Both the position numbers and the translations under genes were made by a program. Below, piece by piece: positions 43,406 through 54,489 of a stretch of 64,000 nt of DNA (its first letter is position 1; each line of letters starts with the position of its first letter). Source of the stretch: Tigriopus japonicus. Lineage: Eukaryota; Arthropoda; Copepoda; Harpacticoida; Harpacticidae. The stretch lies in NCBI GenBank assembly GCA_010645155.1, contig JAAGOF010000070.1:440982-504981 (forward strand). Direction: 5' to 3'. The notes beneath the pieces are model-generated. The model saw only the letters and a program-made list of their open reading frames with translations. It was not told the DNA's origin and did not search any database.

Positions 43406-44575
43406 TGCTCGCTTATGAGCAACTGCGTTCACTACTCTTTCCCCATGCTTTGTTTATAAACCCCTTTCTATGTCAAATAGAACCAGTATTGAAGTATCTA
43501 CTCTACTCACTCCACGGTGAGTGGCTTCGCGGCTACTCATCCTGCTACATGGTGGCAGTGGTGGGATCCCTGTGGTAGTGCCGGATCGATTGTCGTGTTT
43601 GGGTGGAGTCCCCAGATCAATTGGCCGTGTTTGGGTCTAGTCCCGAGATCAATTGGCAGTATTCGGGTGGAGTTCCGAGTTCGATTGGTCAGGCAGGTGG
43701 ATTCCCGACGTTGGGGGCCAGGAGTGTCCAGAATCATCCTGGATTGCTGGGTCGTTATGCGCCCAGAGTCAGGCAGGATTGGTGGGTCGGGAATATCCCA
43801 GTGGATTGCCTGGTGGACTGAGAGCGCCGCCCAGTGGATTACAGGGTGGGCCGAGCATCGCCCAGATGGATTGCATGGTGGGCCGAGCGTCACCCAGATG
43901 GATCACATGTTGGGGTGAGCGTCGCCCAAATGGATCCCATGGTGGGCCAAGCGTCCCCCAGATGGATCGCATGGTGGGCCGAGCATTGCCCAGATGAATT
44001 GCATGGTAGTCCGAGCGTCGCCCAGATGAATCCCATGGTGGGGCGAGGGTTGCTCAGATGAATCGCATGGTGGGCCGTGAGTCGCCCAGATGGTGGGCCG
44101 TGAGTCACCCAGATGGTGGGGTGTGAGTCGCCCAGATGGTGGATTGGAAGGCACCGAGATGGTGGGTCGGGAGGAACCGAGATGGTGGGTTGGGAGGGAC
44201 CCAGATGGCGGGCCGTAAGTCGCCCTAGATGGTGTGCCGTGAGTCGCCCAGATGGTGGGCCTTGAGGCACCGAGATGGTGGGTCGGGAGGCACCGAGATG
44301 GTGAGCTGGGAGGTACCGAGTTGGTGGTTTGGGAGGCACCCATATAGTGGGTTGGTGGGCCGCCGAGATGAATCGGTGGACCGCCGAGATGAATCGGTGG
44401 GCCGTATTTTTTTGTGAGATCTTCGATCTGGGTGGAAGGTGTTTTGGGAAAGGATGCTTGCTTATGAGCAACTGCTCACTACCCTTCCCCCCTGCTTTGT
44501 ATATATGTACAGTCCGTTATATACATAAAGTTTTTCCTTTTGCGTCTTGCTTTCAGTAGTACCGGGGTCATCCAA
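43406..44575 (+). mobile_element. small non-autonomous LTR element with internal minisatellite
   Basis: Two related LTR starts, TGCTCGCTTATGAGCAACTG (43406) and TGCTTGCTTATGAGCAACTG (44455), are followed in both by CACTAC[T/C]CTT.CCCC..TGCTTTGT and a TATA-like stretch. The first LTR appears to end at 43549 (CTACA), directly followed by TGGTGGCAGTGGTGGGAT, a plausible tRNA primer-binding site. A polypurine tract GGGAAAGGA (44446-44454) abuts the second LTR. There is no gag or pol between them, only a GC-rich repeat array. The 3' LTR is diverged or truncated after about 60 bp, and its right edge is uncertain. Confidence 0.65.
43590..44400 (+). repeat. minisatellite with 32-bp then 23-bp units
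   Basis: Three 32-bp units of type CGTGTTTGGGTGGAGTCCCC (then AGATCAATTGGC) occupy 43590-43690. From about 43798 to 44090, roughly nine 32-bp units of type CCCAGATGGATTGCATGGTG (then GGCCGAGCGTCA) follow. From about 44090 to 44350 the unit is 23 bp (CCCAGATGGTGGGCCGTGAG then TCA), exactly the 32-mer minus its 9-bp GATTGCATG segment. The last units are about 21 bp. The array is open in several frames only because it is repetitive. Confidence 0.85.
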
Positions 44576-44579
44576 AACT

Positions 44580-45085
44580 TTTGTTTGGTTTTGTTGAAAT
44601 TGTGTTTTTTCAGATCAGGTAATGGGTAATGAATGGTACCTAAAAGCATATCCTACTTCCAATTCAAAGTTCCGAAAAGATTGGGCAGGATCTTGATCGA
44701 GGATGTTCCACTTTACTGTACTTAGAGCTTGCCTTAGCTTTTTAATGTTTGTAGGGTTTATTATCCGTCTCACAACGGGTTTGGATTCTGGGTACAAGTT
44801 TTCTCTTTTATTCAGAGACACAAATGTTGCTAGATGATCGCTGAAGTCACAGATGAGCACTCCGCATTTTATGTTTGATTTAAGATTCGTGAAGATATTG
44901 TCAGTTTTAGTGCTAGTCTTGTGTGTTATTCTAGTAGGCTTATCTATCAATGGAACAAGTTCCCAATCAAGAATAAATTCATTGAATTCTATTGACTTGC
45001 AATTCTCCTTTAAGAAATCTACATTGAAGTCGCCACATAAAAACAGTGTTTTTGAGTTACAAAGAAGAAGTGGTGCTCTTTCTTA
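44580..45085 (-). mobile_element. LINE endonuclease-domain fragment
   Basis: On the minus strand: LFLCGDFNVDFLKENCK, PLIDKPTRITHKTSTKTDNI, FTN and LICDFSDHLATFVSL. These are the GDFN and SDH motifs of the APE-type endonuclease of LINEs. It resembles the piece at 62.95-63.28 kb and belongs to the same or a sister family. It ends near 44615 at a stop; the N-terminal part is missing. Confidence 0.75.
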
Positions 45086-45094
45086 AGCTCACTT

Positions 45095-45765
45095 GAAAAC
45101 CGATTGCCCAGGAAGGAACATTGAGTGTCGAAAGTGCGGAAAGCTTGGTCATTTCGCTAACGTTTGTTTGACAAGAAAAGAAAACCGCAACGCTTCGCGG
45201 AAGACGAATACACGTGATAACATTTCGCTCGCCGGTCAAGTGTGCATACCCCGAGTTTGAGAACGTCGAATTCAAGATCCACGTGGAGTCCATCTTCGCC
45301 AACAGACCAACTCCAAGAGCCCAGATCGAAATTTTTCCAAAGCAAGGTGGCAAGTCCTTCAAATTGAACGTATTGCCAGACACGGGAGCAACCGAAACGA
45401 TTGTTTCACTGGATTTGGTCACCAAGTTTGACATTTTTGTCGATCCACTGCGTAAACGAAAAATAATTGCTGCTAACAAAATGTTAATGAAGTGCGTTGG
45501 GGCCGTTGACCTGGAAATTAGACATTTGAACAAGTACAAAGCCATGGTTACTGCGTTTGTAACTCCCGATATGGAGGATCAGCTTATCTTTGCATGGCAC
45601 AACATGATCTTACTCGGTATGCTCCCAGAAACATTTCCATTACTTCCGGATGACGTCCATGTTCGAGCAACAGATTCTTCCTCGCCAACAGTGGAAACAT
45701 CGGGACCAAAATGTTACATGAATTCATTGGATCAAATAATAGCTATTTCTTTTAACCGGGTTACA
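45095..45765 (+). pseudogene. LTR retroelement gag-end zinc knuckle plus retropepsin remnant
   Basis: A CCHC zinc knuckle (CRKCGKLGHFANVC) is encoded at 45126-45167. After a frameshift near 45200 a protease frame runs from about 45214, with active site DTGA at 45379-45390 (NVLPDTGATETIVSLDL) and a following ILLGML, the usual end motif region. The knuckle-to-protease order is that of a gag-pol boundary. The left edge abuts the minus-strand LINE fragment; the right edge is cut by a foldback element at 45766. No RT follows. It differs in sequence from the DSGA remnant at 43.2 kb, so a second lineage is represented. Confidence 0.8.
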
Positions 45766-46071
45766 TTCTACCAGGGGCTGAGTAAGGGGAGAGGAGGAGA
45801 GAAAGTTGGTTGAGGGTAACTCTGAACCACTTAGTCAACCAGATTCTCTTCCGAGTGAGTTATTGCCACCTCGGGAAGGTGGTGCAGGTGTCAGAGGTGG
45901 AGGTGTAGGAGCGGCCTGCTCCTCTTCCTCGCTCCACCGACGCCTCTGGCACTTGCCCATCTGACCTAGGTGGCAACAGCTTAAGAGGCAAGAAATCTGG
46001 TTGACTTGGTGGTTTAGAGTTGCCCGAAATCAGCTCTCTCCGATTCGACTCTTTCTCAGGCCCGAGTAGAA
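45766..46071. repeat. foldback element with ~140-bp inverted arms
   Basis: The left arm starts TTCTACCAGGGGCTGAG and includes GGGTAACTCTGAACCAC, TAGTCAACCAGATT and TTGCCACCT. The right arm carries their complements in reverse order (AGGTGGCAA, AATCTGGTTGACTTGGTG, GTTTAGAGTTGCCC, CTCAGGCCCGAGTAGAA). The centre near 45920 is GC-rich (GAGCGGCCTGCTCC). It interrupts the protease remnant on its left. No target duplication was identified. Confidence 0.75.
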
Positions 46072-46154
46072 AGAACCCAGGTAAAAGACGCAGTTTTTCG
46101 TTACATTTTATTACTAACTTATATTCAGTAAGTGAAACCCTTGCACAGTGTTCT

Positions 46155-46315
46155 GAATGGTTCCCCAGGTTCGCCCATTTAAGTCATCAAAAGCCGTGAC
46201 GACTCCATGTAACTTAATACCACAGGCCACTAGACCCAGGCAAGCCCGTGATTCAAACCAGAGATATTGTGGGTAGTTGGCCAATGCTCAACCCCTACGC
46301 TACAACTGCTTGCCT
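46155..46315 (-). repeat. tRNA-derived SINE with intact tRNA-like head
   Basis: On the minus strand the head (46315-46239) has perfectly paired 7-bp acceptor arms GGCAAGC/GCTTGCC, an A-box-like TAGCGTAGGGG and a B-box-like GGTTTGAATCA. The body GTGGCCTGTGGTATTAAGTT, ACATGGAGTCGTCACGGC and CTTAAATGGGCGAA matches the SINE interrupted at 1419. It provides the unoccupied target for that insertion. Confidence 0.75.
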
Positions 46316-48040
46316 TATATTTAGAGAGTATTTAGTTACAAATTGAATGAAAATACATTTAGCAGCTGCTGAGTTATTTGGGTTTGAATGGTACATTTTT
46401 GAACTCCAATAAACAAACGCTACAGATACATGAAAAAAACAAATTCCCAAGGATTTCATATTACTTTTCAATGTTGCGTAAAGGCAAGAACTTTTTTCAG
46501 TTACAAGTTCATGTCAAAATAGCTCATAATAATATGTAATGTCACTTAAAAATGTACTTAAAACAAGATTTTTGGAATAAATTCATATTTTTTTGCAGTA
46601 CACTTTGTTATGCGTTCCGCCAAGATTGCAAATAAATATGTCTGACAGATTCATAATAAAATTTACGATTTCTTGAAAGATCATGTTCAAAATGGACGAA
46701 AATCAAAACTTGAAACATTAACAGAATTTTTCAAAATGTCAAAGTACCATCTAACTTTGAGTGCCTTTGAATTTGCAATAGATTTTTTTCTAAGATATAG
46801 CTTAAGTGCTTCTTAGTTGAGATTTTATATTATTTTGAGCTATTTTGACAAAAACCTTAAAACTCAAAAAAGTCATTTTCTATTGCAACATTAAAAATTC
46901 ATTTGAAATCTTTGGAAATTTGTGTTTTGATTTAAATGTATCGTTTATGGCTTTTTGGTGTCAAAAATGGACCATTCAAATCCAAATAACTCAGTTGCTC
47001 ACAAATGTATCTTTAAGTAATTTGAATTTATCAAGTAACTAAATGGTCTCTGAATTTGGATCAATTATTTTTTCAAAAAATGTAATGAATAGGTTTTTAG
47101 GTAGATAACTTTTTCCCTGGACCTAAACGTATGTAATACAATAACAGTAAAGTTGTTCCTCATTGAATTGTGACTCTTAAAATGCCATGTTGCCTTTGGG
47201 TATTTCAATTCAAACGTAAAAAACCATTCAGAACACCATGTCTCCTCTCTTCTTAATCGGACTCATTCATTGTTTAATCTTTTGACCTCAAGAAGCTCGT
47301 CCAGAGCTGGCAACTGACCCAGCTCTACTTGATTGAAACTGAAGAAAGAGGAACACCGCCTGCCAAGAACTACTGGCTTATCACAGACATTAAAGAGAGA
47401 GGAATTTTGGACAAATAGATGGAAACAGTCAAAATTTCATTGAGTTTCCTCTCCACAAGCTGATCTCTTTCTCTGTTACGCATTCAAGTGAAAGGATTGC
47501 CACAACTGATTGTACAAATATTTTTACACTAGAGGCCTTTTTGATGTTCAAGGGATGCACGGTAGAGATGGCAATCCTGGCTTGCCTCCACTTAGAGGTA
47601 GTTGATAAACAAGGACAAAATATTGAACTTGTGCATGTGTGTGTTTGATTCGTGAATTAAGTGGAAAGACCAGTGAATTGGCCTTTGCTGTTGTCCTCTG
47701 TAAGTTGCATTGTGAATTGCAAGTGGGAACAAAACAAGAGAAGTATTTTTTTAAATGTTATTCAATGTACACTACATTTGAACGCACAAGTGGACGCAAA
47801 AAAGAAAAGGTAGGTAAAGCTTCCATCAATAGTGGACATTTTTTGAGATTAGAAGGCTGCTTTACAGGGACTTCAAACACAACTCTGACCGTGTCTGTCC
47901 TCTTTTCAATTTGATTAGTCTTGCAGGATTGTTCTTGGGAACATTTTGAAGAGTAGAATTAAGTGTAAAGATAATTATTTTAGCAATGTTTGTTCTCTGT
48001 TTTCTTTAGAATTTTGCAAATTTTGTCACACAATGTAGAA
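46316..48040. other. AT-rich intergenic with a LINE scrap
   Basis: No gene. 47225-47292 (CTCCTCTCTTCTTAATCGGA) resembles the LINE C-terminal coding region. A small frame at 47639-47914 has no recognised family. Confidence 0.4.
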
Positions 48041-48045
48041 TATTA

Positions 48046-48170
48046 TATATATAATACTATACTATACTAACTATACTATACTATACTATACTATACTATA
48101 CTATACTTTACTAACTATACTATACTATACTATACTTTACTATACTATACTACATACTAAAAAATATAAA
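48046..48170. repeat. (TATAC)n microsatellite
   Basis: A run of TATAC units with occasional TAAC or TTTAC interruptions. Confidence 0.9.
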
Positions 48171-48359
48171 AAATACTCAATGAAAGCAATGGAGTAGCTT
48201 TTCACGTCAACCTTAAATGAATCTTGAATCGACTATTCAATCAGCTTTGTTTTCCCCCCAAAAATCTAAATATTGTCATTATCCCTGAGGAGGGATCGTT
48301 AAACGACTAGCCTAATTCTACTTTTTCCACTCATATCACTAAGGACAGGAAGTTTAGAC

Positions 48360-48560
48360 GAATAAAACTATCAAATTAGACCAAAAAAGACAAATATAAT
48401 TGCCTTATTAGACGAAAAAGACAAATAAGGTTGCCCAATTAAAGAAAAGAAAACGAATAAAAGTTCCCAGAAGACGAAAAAACGAAGAAAAACTTACTGA
48501 AAAGGCGTAAAAAATCGAATCAATTTGCCCAAAAGGCAAAACTCATAACTATGATAAAAA
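48360..48560. repeat. GACGAATAAA-type low-complexity repeat
   Basis: Irregular repetition of GACGAA.AA, TTGCCCAATTA and AGACGAAAAA, matching 4.88-5.08 kb. Both copies lie next to a LINE 3' end. Confidence 0.5.
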
Positions 48561-48589
48561 AGGAGACAATCTTCTTCCGGGGTCCCTTC

Positions 48590-48810
48590 GAAAGTTTTAT
48601 GTACTATATGACCCATTGTCGAGCTTTAAACGCCAATTAGATGATTTTTTAAAGACTATTCCGGACCAGCCTTATGTTCAAGGCTATACTAGGGCAGCTA
48701 ACTCGAACACATTAAACGATCAAATATCATACAGAGTCTGACACCTCAATGCATGTTTACAGGGAATTTCATTTCCTGTATCGGATAAAAACCCGTAAAA
48801 AAAAAAAAAA
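48590..48810 (+). mobile_element. LINE 3'-end fragment with poly(A) tail
   Basis: It encodes LSSFKRQLDDFLKTIPDQPY, VQGYTRAANSNTLNDQISYR, then GGGAATTTCATTTCCTGTAT, CGGATAAAAACCCG and a run of A. It is more diverged than the other copies and uses an A tail rather than a C tail. Confidence 0.75.
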
Positions 48811-49005
48811 AAATGAGTGCCCGTACAAACCAAAAAAGACGTTTAAACTGCTTCCACTAAACAGACAAAATGTATCTCCTTTTTGACGTAAAAATTTGTC
48901 TACTTGCGCAAAAACGGCAAAATCTAGAAAATCTAAAACAGGAATAACCTAATGGACAAGAATTATTCAGTAGTACATATGTCAAGTAAAAACAAAAGTT
49001 AAAAA

Positions 49006-50996
49006 ATGCCTCTTTTCAGGAGTGTATACAGTAGAGTTATACATAAAGCCAGAATTACAGATTGCTCCGGATCCATCAAAAGTCATTCTATCTCGAAATT
49101 TCCAACCCCCAGGAACATCACTGATCTTCGATCCTTTCTCGGATTAACTAATCAGCTCGGGCAATTTGTTCCGAACCTCGCCCATACCTCTCAACCCTTA
49201 AGAGAATTGCTCAGAAAGGACGTGACTTTTCAATGGCTCCAACCTCAACAACAAGCATTTCAAAAAGTGAAGTCGATTCTTACTGATCCAAATAGCTCAG
49301 TGCTCTCATACTTTGACCCCAAGCTCAAAACAACGTTGCTTACAGACGCATCTCAATTAAAGGGTTTGGATATTGCGCTTTTGCAAATAAATCACAATGG
49401 AACAACTCGACTGATACAATGTGGATCGAGATCGCTTACGGACGCTGAAACTCGCTATGCAGTGTGTGAAATCGAAGCCCTCGCCATCCAGTGGGCAATA
49501 TTCAGTTGTCGCATGTATTTGATTGGTGCCAAATTCAGCGTCATCACTGAACATAAACCGTTACTTGGCGTCTTCAAGAGGTCAAATTTGGACGCAATTG
49601 ACAATTCAAGCCTCCAAAGGTTGTTAGAAAAGCTTGCTCCGTACACGTTCGACATTGTTTGAAATCCTGGGAAAAAGCATCTAATAGCCGACGCGCTGTC
49701 AAGATCTTCGACAAGTGAACCTTCCAGTGAAGACCAAAATGAACCACTTGCTCTTACACTCGTTCAAACGCTCAAAACTATAAACGATCCAGCAATATGC
49801 TCTCTTTCAGCAAGTGCAAAATCAGATCCCAAGTATCAGACCATAATCTTGGCTCTGAAGGACAGAAAAGATCCCAAGAGATTACCTCAGTACCATCCCG
49901 CACGGTTGTATCAAAAACAGTGGGAACGTCTTTCGTGGGACATCGAAAGTGGGCTTCTACTTTTACATTGTCATCGAATAGTTGTGCCAAAGTCGTCAAG
50001 ACCTCAAATATTGGCTGAACTCCATCGACCACACCAAGGCCTTCAGAAAACCAGGGCCTGTGCTCGTGAAATATACTTCTGGCCTGGAAGAAATAACGAC
50101 ATCGAACAAATTATCTCAAAATGCAGACCTTGCTCAGAAACACGCCCTAGTCAGCAATGCGAACCTCTAATTCAAACTCATTCCGACCTACCGTTTGAAT
50201 CAGTGTCAGTGGACCTCTTTTCTCTGGCCGGAAGGACGTACTAAGTGATGGTTGATAGGTACTTCGGATGGCCATGGGTGTCAAAAATGAACAAAGCCGA
50301 CTCCAAGGCAGTGACCACAACATAAGCGGATTGGATGATGGATTACGGGATTCCGGTCAAAATCAGAACAGATGGAGGACCGCAGTTCAGGTCTGAATTC
50401 GACAGTTGGTGTGCAACCATGAATATTGATCATGAATTATCGGTTGCCTATCATCCAGTCCAATGGGCACGCCGAGGCAGGCGTAAAAGCCATAAAAGCT
50501 CTTTTGGAAAAGTACGCGTCAAATTGGGTCGAATTTCGTTGGGCACTTCAACAGTGGCGAAATATGCCCAGGAGTGACGGCCTGAGTCCTGCTCAATGGT
50601 TGTTCAACCGCCGTCTAAGAACTCTGAACCCAGCACATCCTTGCACTTACCTCCGCTCCGCTTAACAGATCACGACTTGAAACAAGCCGAAACGAAAAGA
50701 GAAGAAATCAGAACGTCTATCAAGCATCGTAAAGATGAACACTCAAAAGAGCTCCCACCCTTAAACATTGGATCGGATGTCCGGGTGCAAGAACCAGTGT
50801 TAGGCAAGTGGAAATCAACAGGAACAGTCAAAGATATACGCAAAGATGGCAGGTCTTACATCATTGAATCAGACGGTCGTCATCTAATTCCACACAGGAC
50901 TGTTGGTGAAGAGTTGCAGGCTGACCATAAATCTCTATCCAGTACGACAAGGCCCAAACGAACAAGAAACAAACCACAGCGATTAAATCTTTAACC
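49006..50996 (+). pseudogene. Gypsy (Ty3-type) pol remnant: RNase H and integrase
   Basis: In order: the RT connection motif (LRSFLGLTNQLGQFVPNLA), RNase H (LLTDASQLKGLDIAL, YAVCEIEALAIQWA, TEHKPLLGVF), tether (HLIADALSR), the integrase HHCC finger (HRPHQGLQKTR.., CRPC), integrase core (SVDLF, RTDGGPQF, then NGHAEAGVKAIKALLE) and the C-terminal part of pol (DVRVQEPVLGKWKSTGTV). Stops interrupt the frame at 49660, near 50242 and near 50323; frameshifts lie near 50460 and 50650. gag, protease and most of RT are missing. It is immediately followed by a polypurine tract and LTR start, so this is the 3' part of one decayed element. Confidence 0.9.
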
Positions 50997-51010
50997 ATGA
51001 CCCCGTGATT

Positions 51011-51130
51011 GGGGGGAAGTGTTCAATCTTGATTCACGCAATCAATAATTAATGTGTTTATCATTGTTCTCTAAATAAAGCAGTTGGTTCTTGAACGTCT
51101 TACTGAGTACGCGTCTCTGTGATATTTATT
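51011..51130 (+). mobile_element. polypurine tract and 3' LTR start of the Gypsy element
   Basis: GGGGGGAAG (51011-51019) directly precedes TGTTCAATCTTGATTCACGC, a TG-starting LTR, 15 bases after the pol stop. AATAAA lies at 51074-51079. The LTR right end is not fixed because no 5' LTR was found in the window. Confidence 0.7.
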
Positions 51131-53860
51131 ATGAAAGGTCCCTTTGTCCTTGATTAGGTTCAAATTTGTTCCTTTTTCAATAGGGAGGGCCATTAATGTA
51201 TCAACGAGTCAAGAAAATGGTCCTTCGACCGGTCGATCGAGTTTGCTCGGATACGGATCAGGGATTCCACTCCAGTTTTAAATTTTTTAAAAGCGTAGAA
51301 ACAATAAAATTCGTTTGCTTGCTACCAAAGCTATCATCACATTTGAAGTTTGTAGTAGGAGGCCGATTGATTTGTTACAAAGAAGCATATCAATAGCAGG
51401 CAATAACATGGAACACAGCCAACTTTTGGAGAAAAAAATAGATTACATGGCGCATACGCTGTGCCTTTCTGTTAAAACTGTGGAAACACTTATGACATCG
51501 CGTTGGCCAGGGCACATTTTTAGCTTTTAACCTCAATTTAGGATTTTAGAGAAAACTAACATTCGCTTCACCTAGATGGCTCTTACATGATTTAGCATGT
51601 CCTTAACACATTCTACTAGGGTGCACTCTCTTGTTCTCAAAATGAACAACTCTGCCGTTAGAGCAAGTCCTCTGAAGGAAGCAAAGTTGAGCTTCAATCA
51701 AAGAGAAAAATGACAATCAGCGCCATCTTGAGATAGAAGCATTTGTGGGTGCTTCTGGTAAGTAATTAGCCTCAATTTGTGATTACTCAGTGTGGCTTTT
51801 TACTTTTTGAACACATTAATATCGTAACTGAGCTCCAAAAGACTCGAAATATGAAGAAATATCCATTTTAAGATGGAAGCTGCAACTTTAGTTACAAATC
51901 AAAGTTGAGGATAAATCTGAAATCAAGGGACTTTGCCCCTGTTTTGGCTCCATCTAGTGGCAATTTTTATAACCGTCAATTGACATTCTTCATAACCTTG
52001 ACTTAAACGATGTTGTCAAAAGTTAGAGATAAAGTCATTTAGACGAAAGTATTTGAGATTTTGATGTTGCAATAACCCGATTAGATACTTATACTTAGAT
52101 ACCGATATAGTCGTTTCAATAGACTTCAAGTTAGTCTGTTCCAAATTAAGCATTTTGAGGTTTAATATTTCAGGCCCTATAGAAGTGAATAATGAAACAA
52201 AAAACACCAAAACAGAAACACATAGTTACTTACAATATGCTCTGAACTCATCGAATGTGTTACATCAGTCAACCTTTACAATGATGAGAACCAAACACTT
52301 ACATTATTCGGGTCTTCCTTAAGAAATTCAAACTAAGTCTAGCTTTGAATTAAAATTTCAAGGTTTGAAATTGCCGGCAGGTAAAGAAAAGGTTTGGGAA
52401 AATGTGTTGGTATTTCCCGTTTTGTGAGTCACTAAGTAACTTCCTTGTCTTGTTTCATCAAAATATGAAATATAATGCGCCGAGCGCTAATCTCATCTTT
52501 GGCTTTGAAAACTAAAAAAGCTTCAACAGTAGGCGGGATCAACATGCACACATTAACAAGCAAATGAGCACGTTCCTAGGGGTACTGTGGTTCTTCCTGT
52601 CAATGATTTTCTCCAAACAAATACTGTTATAGGTGTCCTTTGAATCAATTTTTAAACGTCAAGTCCGAGTTTTTTCAATGTTTATATCGACGCCCGTTTC
52701 ATCAAAGTGTCACGAGATGTCATCCAAGTCACGAAAAAAATAAACGAATAATAACATAAAAGAGAGAATGAAAAATATCAAAATAAATTGATTCTTAGAC
52801 TCAAGAAATGGCAGCACTGCAAACTTAAAAAACCTCTGCGATGGTTAACTCCTGTTGTATAATCCAGGGATAACCTATATAATAGTATTAATACTGGATG
52901 CGAACTCGCGGAATTTCTCCGTCACCCAACCTCCGGTATGAGTACAAACGGCCATTTGTTTTTGATCTGACTTTGAAACCTATCAAGTGGACCTACTAGC
53001 AATGGATGGGCTAAATATTTTGATCTGCCTTTCGAGTCAGTCAGCCCAAATTGGTGATCTGACAGTCTAACCCGGATTACATGGACCCTCTCAAAGTCTT
53101 TAGAATGAAATGTTCCCATCAAGATTGAATTGTGTGGATTTTTTCAATCAATCTGTTTGTTAATTCCTGGACAAGGAGATCGAAGAAGATCAATCAAACT
53201 TTATCAAGCCTGTAGAGCCTATCCCTGCAATGATAAGACATGATCCTCTGGTCCTCAAGGACCCTTAGCCCCAGTCCTGCGTGGTCCTGATCTTCTTGAT
53301 CCCCAAGACTTGAAAAATTTTCAATCAAATCAACAATCAAGGATTTTATCCTCATGTTTTTCACTCATTTTGTCTCAAGGACGTCGTGATTGCCTTTGTT
53401 CCAATTCCAATCCGGATCAGATGGCTGATCTGATCCAGAACCGTCAAAAGTGCCCTTCAATAGTTACAGCCAACAACATCTCCGACTTGGACTCCATCTT
53501 CTTTCAAAATGAGATCATTCTTGTTCTTTCATTTTCCTGTGGAAATGGTTCCTGCGTTGTGGAGGTGTTGAAGAGGATGGAAGAGGAGTAAGATTCCAGA
53601 TACCACCACGGATACTTCTGTTTAGCATTGTTTCACTGAAGTTGGACTAATGGGTGAAGCAAGATTCCATCTACGTATTTTCCTCATTGTTATGAGGACT
53701 AAAATCCTTTGGAGAGTTGAATGTCAAAAGTTCATGAGACGAGTAAAAAAGAGTGCTGGGACTTCTAAAATCAAGGTGAAGAACATCCAGTCCACAAATA
53801 TTAACAAAAAAGTTTGACTGAATTCTTTCAAGACGCAGGTTCAACAGTTTTAGCCGTTAA
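51131..53860. other. intergenic, nothing recognised
   Basis: No gene or bounded repeat that I can support. GGCAGCACTGCAAACTT at 52809 recalls a motif near 7370. Confidence 0.4.
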
Positions 53861-53989
53861 TAAGGAATAAATGACGTTGTGTCAAAATATAGCCTCGGCC
53901 TCATACCATTTTTTTCAAAAATCGGGGTTCGTGTCCACCCCTTTCAGGGGTTCCTGTATAATCACGCATGCAACCTTTTTATCGGAACA

Positions 53990-54460
53990 ATTTGAATAAC
54001 GGTTCAGCTGATGAAATAAAAGCTCAGTGTGGGTTCTCTTGTTTTATGAAGTGAGTGTGTTCCAGTTTATATCGTTGCCCTTATCTTTGCGTCCCATCAG
54101 ACACGGCGCAGTCGATTCAACTACATCAAACTGTAAAGAACTATCGTTCCTGAGGACTTCTGCAATTCCTTGACCAATCGTGGATGGTCAAAAGTGGACG
54201 TACATTTGCAAAACACATTAGACGATACTTGGAGTGGACATGGAAAAGTGATCGAAACATGTCCTTTTGGCCGATCTTATATCATTCGTACAGACTCCGG
54301 TGATTTTCGCAGAAACCGCCGTCTCCTAAGGCCTGCTTTTTCCTCTGAACAAGCGGAAAATCATTTTATCATACCATTATCCCCAATTGTCTCACCAAAT
54401 ATCCCAAGAAGAAGTGCACGGAAACGCACAAAGGTCGTACAATTTGAAGGACGACCATGA
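53990..54460 (+). pseudogene. second Gypsy-like pol C-terminus remnant
   Basis: The frame at 54170-54460 ends with an integrase-tail pattern: VHLQNTLDDTWSGHGKVIET, GRSYIIRTDSGDFRRNRRLL, then a basic RRSARKRTKVVQF. This is the G-V-[x]-RSY-[x]-T-[x]-G-[x]-RNRR layout of Gypsy pol C-termini. It differs from the remnant ending at 50996. The preceding AAATAAAAGCTCAGTGTGGG near 54015 could be LTR sequence but was not paired. Confidence 0.65.
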
Positions 54461-54489
54461 TTTAGTCAAGTGTTTTTTCTTGGAGGTTT

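Noticed and set aside
43517..44471. Several overlapping open frames on both strands rich in QMDHMVGRA- or HHLGASRPT-like repeats
   Set aside because: They arise from a 32/23-bp minisatellite that is open in many frames; there is no start context, domain or conservation argument.
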